Of a stretch of 64,000 nt of DNA, positions 42,101 to 46,119 are shown one piece after another. The stretch covers positions 3,644,001 to 3,708,000 of the forward strand of contig JADLSH010000236.1 in the NCBI GenBank assembly GCA_016169945.1, written 5' to 3'. This DNA comes from Trachythela sp. YZ-2020. Its lineage: Eukaryota > Cnidaria > Anthozoa > Malacalcyonacea > Clavulariidae. The first letter of the stretch is position 1; every line of letters begins with the position of its first letter. Position numbers and translations under genes: made by a program. Under the pieces are notes generated by a model. That model ran no database searches and had not been told where the DNA came from. It saw only the letters and a program-made list of their open reading frames with translations.

Positions 42101-44534
42101 TATTAAACAGGTTTGACATGCTCCTTATACATATATTATCATATAAATTATCCCACATCTGATTGCGTTCATTAATTGTTGCTGGACATTCCATGACAAA
42201 ATGGAATCCAATATCACACAGTGCTTTCGTGCATAGGCTGCAAATATAAAATTCACTCCGATCTTCCGTCGCTGATACAATGGACTTAGGAATATTTCCG
42301 CACATCAGGTTAACCATATTAGTTAACCATAGTTATGTACAAGCATATAATACAATTAAAACAAAAGTATAAAGTTCGTTTACAAAAGTATGCAACAATT
42401 TACAATAATAAGTTCAACAATTTACAAAAAGTTCGCTTATAAATTAACTGTTGCTGTCGTTATGACGGCGAGCACTTGATATTAATTAAAAAGGAGTTCT
42501 TACATCGATCTGTTCTACATATTGGAATTTGAATATCAAACGGTCTTACATGTCTCAGACAAGTTTGTGGATTTTCATTGTGTGGAACTAGCCAACTAGG
42601 TCATATAATCGATTTCTAGGATTTTATTTTCCTACAACAAGGATAACCAGATTTTCGGCTGTCTGATAAGTTTGAACAAATTACCAAACGTATAGACTTG
42701 CTACCACGGATGTTAAATCACAGTTGCAGAACCTGTATTTATCATCAGCGCTTGCCTTTTTTACTTTTAATTTCTTTATTTCGCGCTTATTTTTTCTGAA
42801 GTTTCTGATGAAGCGTATAATACACGTGCGTTGTGAATCTGATTGTTGTAGTGTGGATTTTTGAAATAGTACAACAATAAAAATAGGCAAAATATTCATT
42901 GCTGTTTGGTGATTTTATTGATATGTACTTTTATTGCTTTATTAAGCTAATAAGGCTTCTGAAGTATAGACTGGGGCGTAGCGTGACATTTTGACTGGGG
43001 GGTGTAACGTCTAATATTTACCGACGAACACGTGTTCGTGCGCCCGCCCCCCCCCGCATAAAGTTATACACAAACGATATCCTCCGTTTATATAGCTTCA
43101 TATTTTAATGTTTATTTTACACGTTAATATTATATATTTATATATATCGATGGTTTTACCGACGGCTCCCGACATTACCGACCGAATCCGCGTTTTGCCG
43201 ACCGTTCAGTAACACCCCTGGAAGTAGAACCTACTTGAATCGAAACTTCCTGTCTATTTCACATGCATTGAGCTTTTCAGCATTTGAATAGTGACATTTT
43301 GTGTGCGTATGCCACATGTCATGAGTATATGTTGATGTCTCATTCAGCCTTGTTTTCATATGTAGTAACGTTATCACTGAAAACGATTATTTGGCTGCAC
43401 TTCTAGTACTTCTCTTGGTCAGATAGTAACTTGTAGCTATATATAATGAGAATTTTGCAGGGCCTTTTTTAAGAAATCGTTAGTGGGGGGGGCAATAATC
43501 GAAAAGGGGACCTAACAAGTGGATGGCCGTCAACGTTTGTCAATAAATATTATTGTTTTTGTCGTCGACGGGGGGGGGAGGCCTAAAAAAAATTTTCCCG
43601 GACTATACAACATATTCCTACTTTTTATGTAAAATATGTAAACCGATCCCTGTTTTGGTTGTGATAATACCGTAATTTTCCTCAAAATTATAACGTTTGC
43701 TTTTTGCACACAAGGGACCTTCACTGGGGGGGCAAACAGTTCACTGGGGGGGCACTGGGGGGGCAAAAGTTGACTGGAGGGGCAAACATTGGGGCTGGGG
43801 GGGCATTTGCCCCCCCAGTGCATTAGTTAAAAAAGGCCCTGGAATTTTGTCAGAGTAAAAGATCTGTGCGCCTAGCACAGTAATGTATAAGCGCTATAGA
43901 AATTTTATTATTATTATTATATAAAAAGACCCCATTAAGACTCTACTGAATAGATAGGTATTTTCATGACTGTGCCATTGTTCGTATGTCACTCTTATCC
44001 GTGTGACAAAATTTGTGCATAATGACATGCTGTGAACTTTTCCGGCTTTCCTGGAAGACAATTAATAGCTAGTTCACTGGAAATTTCCTGGCGACTGAAA
44101 GTGAAACTATATTTATTAGAAATTTCAGATATTTATTAAACCATTTAACATTTCAGATATAAGTATATATTTCAACTATGCTGTATCTAGTTTATAATAC
44201 TGTAACAACTGTAACAATTTCTATAAACTACACAGCTGTAAGTCCAGCTAAAATGTGCTTGTTGTAGCTTTTCGAGTAACAATCGCCCCTTTTCACGACA
44301 TATCACAACCAAAATAGCTTCCACTCTTAATAGGTTGAGTCCCGCTAAAGGTCAGGTTTTCTTTAGGGCGAGCAGTTGGGGGAATTAAAGGAATAAAAGA
44401 CAATTTTATCTCGACCGAATGTTCCACACAATCCGCGGTTAATGCACAAGATGGCTGATAAAACTGATAAAGATTTTACCTGCTTCAGGTGTTGTTACTG
44501 TCTCTCGCTTTGCTGTGGTTGGATTTTCTGCCAT
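17938..44534 (-). CDS. Isoaspartyl peptidase/L-asparaginase (Ntn hydrolase, T2 family), minus-strand copy
   Basis: Six exons join with matching phases: 44534-44480, 40826-40678, 39301-39148, 37840-37529, 19447-19275 and 18114-17938, giving 339 residues. The protein is a threonine-type amino-terminal nucleophile hydrolase. It is made as a precursor that cuts itself before a threonine and then removes isoaspartyl or asparagine-type amides. The nucleophile lies in [10 protein letters not shown] (Thr about 205). The family motifs [22 protein letters not shown] and [10 protein letters not shown] are present. The amino end MAENPTTAKRETVTTPEAG is an unusual extension before the usual IIVQGG strand. 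All exons are open and most splice sites are canonical. Intron 4 is about 18 kb because a Polinton sits in it. The 46-52 kb gene is its divergent duplicate, and the two share an upstream region of 1.5 kb. Whether the interrupted copy is still spliced cannot be told from DNA. Confidence 0.85.
18195..18290 (+). repeat. Short repeat shared with 39675-39760
   Basis: The segment CACTTCACGCATGTCTGGAT to AGAGTATGGTGT, about 80 bp, occurs almost unchanged at both places. It is absent from the mirrored intron 5 of the plus gene, so it was inserted after the duplication or lost from one arm. Next to it, 18370-18398 is an (AT)n microsatellite. Confidence 0.65.
19275..19447 (-). CDS. Asparaginase (-) exon 5
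   Basis: It has 173 nt and encodes [17 protein letters not shown] and [12 protein letters not shown], the beta-chain loops that bind substrate. It lies on the far side of the Polinton, about 0.9 kb from its left terminus. Confidence 0.85.
19908..20337 (+). mobile_element. Left part of an older MITE split by the Polinton
   Basis: Its left end TACCTTGTATTTAATTCGCG is inverted at 36699-36725 on the other side of the Polinton (CGCGAATTTAAATACAAGTAAGG). The two parts join at the Polinton target CGCGCC. The original element was about 480 bp and rich in repeated AATTTCGCG-type motifs. No protein. Confidence 0.55.
20338..20400 (+). repeat. Polinton left terminal inverted repeat
   Basis: About 62 bp match the inverse of 36605-36666 with two or three differences. 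Further in, the two sides diverge, although both sides carry GACGTCA and GTGCGCAC motifs. Confidence 0.85.
20401..21370 (+). promoter_or_regulatory. Polinton left subterminal region with TATA box
   Basis: No gene is seen. A palindromic GACGTC (CRE-like) core occurs at about 20980 and again near 21311. CTATAAATA at 21323-21331 lies about 45 bp before the first Met of the polymerase gene and is a good TATA-box candidate. The segment 21090-21300 holds a GC-rich inverted repeat (CGCCCGCGCGGGCG, CGCGCGGGC). Confidence 0.5.
21371..23429 (+). pseudogene. Polinton DNA polymerase B, amino-terminal part (frameshifted, SINE-interrupted)
   Basis: One frame opens at 21371 and shifts near 21720-21760 into a second that runs to 23429. 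The early part holds a tandem repeat (LQIGRGQKRSFDEASEGAGTS and its near copy). Residues about 310-450 of the second frame form a cysteine/histidine-rich cluster (CHVCKKAYHNQRNHLCPNAC, HCDRCNRCF, CRICKEYTRPGDHYC). The 3'-5' exonuclease follows: FFEFECRQENG at the Exo I position, with Glu where Asp is usual, and ARNFQGYDSYFIL at Exo II. The coding sequence is cut at 23408-23413 by a SINE. Such polymerases copy linear viral DNA by protein priming. This copy is dead. Confidence 0.85.
23414..23765 (+). mobile_element. tRNA-derived SINE inserted in the polymerase gene
   Basis: The insertion is bounded by TTATTT at 23408-23413 and 23766-23771, a likely 6-bp target duplication. It contains an extra copy of the SINE tail (ACTCACTTAGATTATCCACC) followed by a complete unit, with the tRNA-like body at 23560-23632 carrying A and B boxes as at 16147. 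It shows that the SINE was active after the Polinton arrived. Confidence 0.8.
23766..24771 (+). pseudogene. Deletion joint: polymerase B middle part running into integrase
   Basis: Up to about 24245 the frame is polymerase B: YCRSDVDILRRCCLDFRELF (Exo III region) and then the start of the palm (CLTIASACNLVCRTNYL, FLDGYHEE). From about 24255 it is a retroviral-type integrase core: EKIMTDQGTEFLNKHF contains the second catalytic Asp, and ASIVERLIRTLKTKM the catalytic Glu. SYNHSVHRSIKAKPADVT and an SH3-like DQVRISKIK segment follow. The polymerase active-site motifs and the first integrase Asp are missing, so a deletion fused the two genes in frame. A frameshift near 24760 separates the chromodomain. 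Confidence 0.85.
24768..24974 (+). pseudogene. Integrase carboxy-terminal chromodomain
   Basis: The frame encodes the end of the integrase and a chromodomain: DVYEVEKVLKKRGRGKN, then YLVKWLGYPNKFNSWVPA. The aromatic/WLGY and NSWVP pattern is typical of chromodomains fused to integrases, where they direct insertion to particular chromatin. It is separated from the catalytic core by a one-base shift around 24760 and stops at 24974, just before the next gene. Confidence 0.85.
25022..25777 (+). CDS. Penton-like minor capsid protein of the Polinton
   Basis: This is an intact frame of 251 residues from the Met at 25022. An upstream in-frame Met at 24992 would add ten residues, but MSGTHFYLTLPSN looks like the natural start. 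The protein is rich in beta-strand-like segments (HFYLTLPSN, GYRVKLPQTIDLNGDWEVGL, KVTVQLKTAYELAL, VVTTLHFRQHTYF). It lies between integrase and core/major capsid genes, the place where Polintons encode their single-jelly-roll minor capsid protein. I recognise the family as a recurrent one in invertebrate genomes. The penton assignment comes from position, size and strand content, not from a structural comparison. It overlaps the next gene by 4 bp (ATGA). Confidence 0.7.
   Translation: MSGTHFYLTLPSNASLDVFPDNKTTGYRVKLPQTIDLNGDWEVGLYSIPYPNSWYTLARGAGSHIYHADRSGYFLTTVIDYGYYEAMQDLIKAINKALANDVNDNIKLTFNARTGKVTVQLKTAYELALYEKMSIILGFVGDAKILKKTTESPYVADLFGMTTIYVYCDIVQPQIVGDTSAQILRSIPVEGKSGDVITKTFPNIQYVPVQTKSFEDMEIILSNDTVDPVPFEYGKVVTTLHFRQHTYFTKR
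25774..26349 (+). CDS. Basic core/minor capsid protein with C-terminal 21-residue repeats
   Basis: This is an intact frame of 191 residues whose start overlaps the preceding stop. Residues 1-45 are Gly/Arg/Gln-rich (GMPVFRGSPWQVGHGQMG). Residues 40-80 form an amphipathic, Ala/Gly-rich helix region (LFRSVARAVMPMVKSGAKAI), as in adenovirus-like pVI/pX-type proteins. The rest is very basic. From about residue 122 three nearly identical units of 21 residues end in KKRKTV or KKRKTA, each with nuclear-localisation-like clusters. A role in condensing DNA or linking core to capsid is inferred from charge and neighbours. Confidence 0.65.
   Translation: MNNPYVRYYLDQQQRRGMPVFRGSPWQVGHGQMGYGLGGLFRSVARAVMPMVKSGAKAIGKIALNAGANVLGDVASGRNLKEAVKTRGKEAVNVAKEKAVNRLQTYAQTGSGQRARKRTKQTTKKRKASASTTRSNQTKKRKTVKKRKASTSITISNQTKKRKTVKKRKALTSITRSSQTKKRKTAPDIFG
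26352..27718 (+). pseudogene. Polinton major capsid protein (hexon-like, F54H12.2-type), frameshifted
   Basis: The gene starts at the ATG of MYLVHSKSQECTKSEL (26352). It then breaks into several frames: shifts near 26400-26430, at 26675-26680 (GTG TGA) and at about 27270-27310. Recognisable blocks are EDYVDLSKTVFVVRAKV, NNFLHSLFKQVDVFL, YAYRLETLLNYG, then LKTRYAFSKTIG, and late FKPMQLSFGANPRFVEAF and the terminal NAVQRGNLAVDIKFF. This pattern is that of the invertebrate proteins labelled F54H12.2-like, the double-jelly-roll capsid protein of Polintons/adintoviruses. The end overlaps the protease. It is not expressible as one protein. Confidence 0.85.
27660..28123 (+). pseudogene. Adenain-type cysteine protease (virion maturation protease), broken
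   Basis: The first part reads ALKQDPVTSKKFCGVFPSD, then YPCGFIANTNPSSEPGTHWV, with the catalytic His in GTHWVAF, and FFDS. A stop follows at 27869. A later frame resumes with SDVCGQYCIFYLSHRARG, where the Cys of CGQYC is the nucleophile, and runs to 28123. A 13-bp direct repeat (GTAAACTACAAAG) at about 27853 and 27895 marks a local rearrangement that also lost the middle of the domain. In intact elements this enzyme cleaves capsid precursors. It lies directly behind the major capsid gene, as in other Polintons. Confidence 0.85.
29073..29580 (-). pseudogene. HIRAN-like domain protein carried inside the Tigger
   Basis: On the strand opposite the transposase, a frame reads RGYHAYMDIWVPNVEEEHDL, LKREPSNKEDSNAVAVV and, about 60 residues on, IIGHVPKLMAIWLTKFL. 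It then shifts frame near 29150 into CEFHFTGDAFSISWLKEKL and stops at 29073. The pattern (REP-x-N-x-x-D-x-x-A-V-x-V, then IGHVP) is that of HIRAN domains, which recognise DNA ends or damaged DNA in helicases and occur as stand-alone proteins in some invertebrates. One shift near 29530 separates a possible start (MSSTETFKV). Function in transposition is not established here. The domain call is by pattern recognition. Confidence 0.6.
29960..31556 (+). pseudogene. Tigger/pogo transposase (CENP-B type), frameshifted
   Basis: The order is classical. A CENP-B amino-terminal helix-turn-helix (RKCLDLSEKVAVIRFAKDHP, ARKIAEHFQTGRTQIQTII) is followed by the second DNA-binding domain (VWEWYTMCRNSNIPVSDQC) and a DDE_1 catalytic core. 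In the core, MDET near 30470, LLFMDNAPCHP near 30790 and QPLDAGIIANW near 30885 carry the three acidic residues. At least three frame breaks (about 30290-30360, 30480-30700 and 31080-31290) inactivate it. The terminal frame (31284-31556) is acidic and ends QMQIKDYFKPT, a PIP-box-like PCNA-binding motif. An open frame also extends upstream to 29820, but that part looks unrelated. Confidence 0.85.
32757..33460 (-). pseudogene. Conserved Polinton orphan protein (LNRL...WDEAGQV type), frameshifted
   Basis: Two overlapping minus-strand frames make one protein. Positions 33460-33128 give a Lys/Glu-rich, probably helical region (MKYTKRTVLVPEDVLHRYEQ and on). Positions 33210-32944 give the conserved block: TMGPRATALLNRLKARPDV, ISWDEAGQVDFDGKKIPQSN, ISDLISDAMRVRKKFNPKG. 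A tail reaches a stop near 32757. I recognise this block as recurring in invertebrate Polinton-type elements, but I know no assigned function. It lies downstream of the ATPase and basic orphan in the same orientation, which suggests late or packaging-related expression. Confidence 0.6.
33510..33818 (-). pseudogene. Small basic conserved Polinton protein
   Basis: It has about 102 residues from MRVSPKPIICKMSK. The natural start may be the internal MSKHMKG. Conserved features are LTAICECSLNLLKGVIPLT and a Lys/Arg-rich helix (RQKRRLVRYKTHLRALANKK). The stop at 33510 follows a one-base shift; the next frame continues with a hydrophobic stretch (LLTALLPPVLSVLG) that would be the true tail and could touch membrane. 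It begins immediately behind the ATPase (stop at 33820). Proteins of this kind accompany many invertebrate Polintons. Function unknown. Confidence 0.55.
33820..34469 (-). pseudogene. FtsK/HerA-type DNA packaging ATPase
   Basis: The frame encodes 191 residues with Walker A in ICGQSQSGKSYLVRSML, Walker B in NSLVVLDDLMTQC, and the conserved TQNLFPPGKLSRTISLNSHY and YMLVFRNPRDSLGI blocks. After about residue 188 (33895) a frameshift truncates it. The lost carboxy end is visible in the next frame (QLTPENMRLRTNIL to VKRT, stop at 33820). This enzyme pumps DNA into capsids in A32-like systems. Its presence with both capsid proteins and the protease indicates that the ancestor could build virions. 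Length without the shift, about 215 residues, is normal. Confidence 0.85.
34500..35578 (-). pseudogene. Small protein with Bcl-2 BH1-like motif, split by a MITE
   Basis: From the Met at 35578 the frame reads MEVILDELQKNNVDIDMKTL, a probable helix (HHINICLEHHRILYEQM) and then TTLFHETNVINFGRAIAY. The pattern LF-x(5)-INFGRAIAY closely resembles the BH1 signature of Bcl-2 proteins (NWGRIVAF). The frame continues for about 35 residues (TRRAVRLAATPL) until a TTAA-flanked MITE interrupts it at 35300. About 20 codons of the original tail lie beyond the MITE. The intact protein had about 120 residues, short for the Bcl-2 fold. A role in blocking host cell death is inference from the motif. It lies between the ATPase and the GRF protein. 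Confidence 0.5.
34596..35300. mobile_element. TTAA-flanked MITE (piggyBac-like target)
   Basis: The termini GGTGGCTCGATACAG and CTATATAGAGCCACC are imperfect inverted repeats, and TTAA stands directly outside each (34592-34595, 35301-35304). The 705-bp interior has no long frame. It contains a hairpin near 34895-34980, where GGCATTACAGAATTTTTTT pairs with its inverse. Related termini (GGAGGCTC...TACAG next to TTAA) occur at 10.2, 39.8 and 60.8-61.6 kb. Confidence 0.7.
35702..36300 (-). pseudogene. Protein with GRF-type zinc fingers
   Basis: Three related zinc-ribbon units are visible. The first, in a separate frame at about 36280-36120, reads EPAAHSTTQNGSFWFCGQNP, SCNFFCSEDDGYPF. The second (from about 36095) reads KLARIGMVKDLMRESYGRPF, FVCSDKKSPCSFWLWSD. 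The third reads CHHRLPCATRKVKKEG, RMFFCCPNDKENSCRYFEW. The spacing of Cys/His with FF-C and C-x-F/Y-F-x-W is typical of GRF fingers, which bind single-stranded DNA in repair proteins. A one-base shift near 36100 and the lack of an ATG in the first frame make it a pseudogene. Its upstream region has a TATA-like AGTATAAATT. Confidence 0.7.
36334..36343 (-). promoter_or_regulatory. TATA-like element upstream of the GRF gene
   Basis: Read on the minus strand it is AGTATAAATT, about 40-60 bp before the first GRF-finger frame. It mirrors the TATA box of the polymerase gene at the other end of the element. Confidence 0.4.
36400..36666 (-). repeat. Polinton right terminus with repeated GTGCGCAC/AATGGCG units
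   Basis: The terminal inverted repeat is 36605-36666. Inside it a module of about 55 bp, made of GTGCGCAC-type purine/pyrimidine tracts followed by CCGCCATTTTGAATACTAAT, occurs three times. A GACGTCA site lies at about 36430. The left terminus holds only one such module, so the right one was expanded. Confidence 0.75.
36673..36725 (+). mobile_element. Right part of the MITE split by the Polinton
   Basis: It ends CGCGAATTTAAATACAAGTAAGG, the inverse of the left part beginning at 19908. Confidence 0.5.
36726..37528. other. Intron 4 DNA of the minus asparaginase gene
   Basis: There is no coding content apart from a small hairpin element at 37171-37228 (CAACCTCGTATCCAAGGCTT pairing with GCCCTGAATACGAGGTTG) related to those at 17.7 and 52.3 kb. 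The rest is AT-rich. Confidence 0.5.
37529..37840 (-). CDS. Asparaginase (-) exon 4, with the catalytic threonine
   Basis: It has 312 nt, the same length as in the plus copy. It covers the end of the alpha chain, the linker and the autocleavage site before the Thr of DTVSAVALD. The donor reads ACAG/GTTATA. The Polinton lies in the following intron. Confidence 0.85.
38145..38455 (+). mobile_element. tRNA-derived SINE (second family)
   Basis: The segment 38148-38210 has an A box (TGGCGCAGTCGTCAGAGC) and a B box (GAGTTCGATTC). A tail follows with GTGGGTTTTCTCCAGGCACT CCGGTTCCCTCCCAC-type sequence, a segment found at the 3' part of many invertebrate SINEs. It lies in intron 3 of the minus asparaginase gene and is absent from the plus copy. 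Confidence 0.65.
38475..38640. mobile_element. MITE with GGCCGGTTGTATAAAA termini, copy 1
   Basis: The left end AGCCGGTTGTATAAAAGT and right end CTTTTATACAACCGGCCT are inverted repeats. The interior is built of AGTTAAC/GTTAACT palindromes. A sister lies at 48047-48182. Confidence 0.75.
38640..39147. other. Intron 3 DNA with G-runs
   Basis: Two runs of 13-18 guanines (about 38656 and 39031) flank 350 bp of AT-rich DNA. They may be remains of a MITE with poly-G ends like that at 8849. Nothing else is seen. Confidence 0.35.
39148..39301 (-). CDS. Asparaginase (-) exon 3
   Basis: It has 154 nt, ending phase 1. It encodes [18 protein letters not shown] and the diagnostic [19 protein letters not shown] segment that lines the substrate pocket. 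Acceptor AAACAG, donor ACAG/GTATTG. Confidence 0.85.
39768..39955 (+). repeat. Partial copy of the TTAA-flanked GGAGGCTC MITE
   Basis: It begins TTAAGGAGGCTCCCTACAG and includes CACGATTGCGCCAAAATTTC and GTATTCGAGGGCTTGTCTCG, both shared with 60782-61566. An (AT)n run follows. Confidence 0.7.
39965..40390. other. Intron 2 DNA with a hairpin
   Basis: A hairpin at about 39985-40045 pairs GGTCTTTATCAGATTTAAAA with its inverse around GCGCAGCC. The rest shows no gene. Confidence 0.45.
40391..40641. mobile_element. MITE with CGCAGAGGCTT termini
   Basis: The left CGCAGAGGCTTCTTTG, TTCGATCAG and GGGTAGGCAGGCTGGGA segments pair with the inverse of the right end (CCTAGCCTGCCTGCCCGAT, CTGATCGAATAAGCCTCTGC). 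Its ends resemble those of the palindrome at 40928-41122, so both belong to one family. Confidence 0.7.
40678..40826 (-). CDS. Asparaginase (-) exon 2
   Basis: It has 149 nt, with acceptor TTTTTAAAG and the strong donor ACT/GTAAGT. It encodes the first beta strand of the fold ([14 protein letters not shown]) and the following helix. It is one codon longer than in the plus-strand copy. Confidence 0.8.
40928..41122. repeat. 92-bp-arm palindrome with 11-nt loop
   Basis: Positions 40928-41019 and 41031-41122 are reverse complements with one visible mismatch. The left outer end is CCTCTCTCCTCCGCAGAGGC. It lies in intron 1 of the minus asparaginase gene, about 100 bp upstream of exon 2, and can be seen as a very recent foldback MITE. 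Confidence 0.85.
41123..41960. other. Intron 1 DNA without recognisable features
   Basis: The sequence is mixed AT-rich DNA. I see no convincing gene or repeat border. Confidence 0.35.
41961..42317 (-). pseudogene. LINE reverse transcriptase carboxy-terminal fragment
   Basis: A frame of 118 residues contains YICSLCTKALCDIGFHFVME followed by CPATINERNQMWDNL. The C-x2-C-x8-H-x4-C arrangement is the zinc-binding tail found after the reverse transcriptase in CR1-type LINEs. The catalytic domain is absent, so this is a 5'-truncated insertion in intron 1 of the minus asparaginase gene. Confidence 0.65.
42318..43457. other. Intron 1 DNA, no gene seen
   Basis: AT-rich with a few short inverted repeats. 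The segment 43010-43215 has repeated CCGACG/CCGACC motifs and a C-run, probably the worn end of another transposon. Confidence 0.35.
43458..43841. mobile_element. hAT-type MITE with 8-bp target duplication
   Basis: The termini CAGGGCCTTTTTTAA and TTAAAAAAGGCCCTG are inverted, and GAATTTTG flanks the element on both sides (43450-43457, 43842-43849). CAGGG ends and 8-bp duplications are characteristic of the hAT superfamily. The interior carries several GGGGGGGCAAA and ACTGGGGGGGCA units and a poly-G/poly-C hairpin near the right end. No transposase. Confidence 0.85.
43850..44479. repeat. Conserved start of intron 1 (unit U1)
   Basis: This segment (GACCCCATTAAGACTC, AGTGAAACTATATTTATTAG, CTGTATCTAGTTTATAATAC) is repeated with the same position relative to exon 1 at about 46.38-46.50 kb, 55.98-56.30 kb, 58.73-59.04 kb and 61.59-61.78 kb. 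It shows that all five first exons arose by copying one genomic unit. At its left end, 43850-43920, lies a SINE-like tail with an ATT run. Confidence 0.7.
44480..44534 (-). CDS. Asparaginase (-) exon 1
   Basis: It encodes 18 residues plus one base of codon 19, starting MAENPTTAKR. The donor reads G/GTAAAA. The ATG follows a TATAG acceptor-like site, so a 5' UTR exon is likely upstream. Confidence 0.75.
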
Positions 44535-46064
44535 TTCTTTACTATATAAGAAGAAAACACATCATTTCATTGCCACTGGGTCATTGGGTTAACTGGTTTC
44601 GTATATAACGCATGAACATTATGAATTCACACATCAAAGACTTTTAGTCCTATGATAACGGCAAAGTAGCTAAATATGTCATACAACTACATTAAAAACT
44701 GACATTTCGATCGAAAGCCCTTTGCTTTGTCTGGAGAGTTAGTCGAAGTGCTTTTAATGTTTTTCATGCTGAGTATCAACATCCAAGATAGACTTGCCAC
44801 AAATCAACTTTTCTATAATTTGATTTCTGTCAATTGTGAAACTATACATAATTATCGACTTCCCATGTAACCCCGCAGTGGAGTCCTCAAACTACTGATT
44901 TAAGTCAAACTACCGGCACAGTCTACATCGGTAGAAGATTGTATTAAAGTGACATTTGATACATGAATAATGGGTTATCGATATATGTCAGTCATGATTA
45001 AAGGCAAAAGTACGTATGATATTAACGGAATGCCAGTTTCAATCACGTGTTACACTCAACATATAAATATACTTAACTTCTTCTGAATATTTGAACAAGC
45101 CAACACTTTCACTAGATCTTCTTGGGTTGTCCAACAACAATTTGAGAATACGCGGAAAACGAAAGGCTTGGATTTTAAATATCCTTATTGCACCAATTAC
45201 CCCCTGTTATTATTTTAGTACTTTTCCCAACTCCCCTCCATATAGCGGAATTTACGTGGTAGATAAATAAGATAATGGCAAAATTATCAGAGACAATAAA
45301 ATTTTGCTGATTGGGTGTTGGGAAAATTTCTAAAGCAACAGGGGATAATTGGTCTTACTATTAAGTTATTTAAAAATCCAAACCTTTCGTATTAATTTCT
45401 AAAATAATAACAGGGGGTAATTGGTGCAATAAGCCAATAAGGATATTTAAAATCCAAGCCTTTCGTTTTCCGCGTATTCTCAAATTGTTGTTGGACAACC
45501 CAAGAAGATCTAGTGAAAGTATTGGCTTGTTCAAATATTCAGAAGAAGTTAAGTATATTTATAATGACTCTGGCAATTCGTTAATACCATACGTACTTTA
45601 GTCTTTAATAATGACTGGCATGCATATACATTGATAACCATTATTGATGCGTCATATGCCACTTCAATACAACCTTCTATAAGGCCAGGTTGTAGACTGT
45701 GCCGGTAGTTTGACTCCACTCCGGGGTTACATGAAAAGACAATAATATGTAGATTCAAAATTGACAAACCTAGAAAACCTATACTAGTTGTAATGAAAAT
45801 ATTAAACTTAAGGTCTTAGCATCGACCGATGTGTATAGATATAAGAAACTGCGTCTGTTTTCTTGGATGTTGATAACGTACTCTCCTGACGAAGGGTCTT
45901 CACTCGAAATTTCAGTTTTTAATCTAGTTGCATTACATTGCCGTGGTATAGGACTAAAATCTTAGAATGTGTGAATTCATGTTTATATATAAATGAAAGC
46001 AATGATCCAACCCAATAATCCAGTGGTTATATGAAATTATGCATTTTCTTCTTATAGTAAAGAA
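44535..46064. promoter_or_regulatory. Shared upstream region of the divergent asparaginase genes
   Basis: The 1.5 kb between the two ATGs is an inverted repeat around 45.3 kb. Arms at 45067-45217 and 45400-45562 are nearly identical (ACTAGATCTTCTTGGGTTGT and its inverse), and farther out the similarity continues in blocks. Each gene thus carries the same upstream sequences. I could not identify a clear TATA box. A TATAG-type acceptor just before each ATG suggests spliced 5' UTRs. Confidence 0.55.
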
Positions 46065-46119
46065 ATGGCAGAAAATCCATCCCCGGCAAAGCCAGAGTCA
46101 TCAACAGCAACTGAACCTG
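46065..46119 (+). CDS. Asparaginase (+) exon 1
   Basis: It has 55 nt encoding [18 protein letters not shown] plus one base. Donor G/GTAAAA. It has the same length and phase as the first exon in the other arm. Confidence 0.75.
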
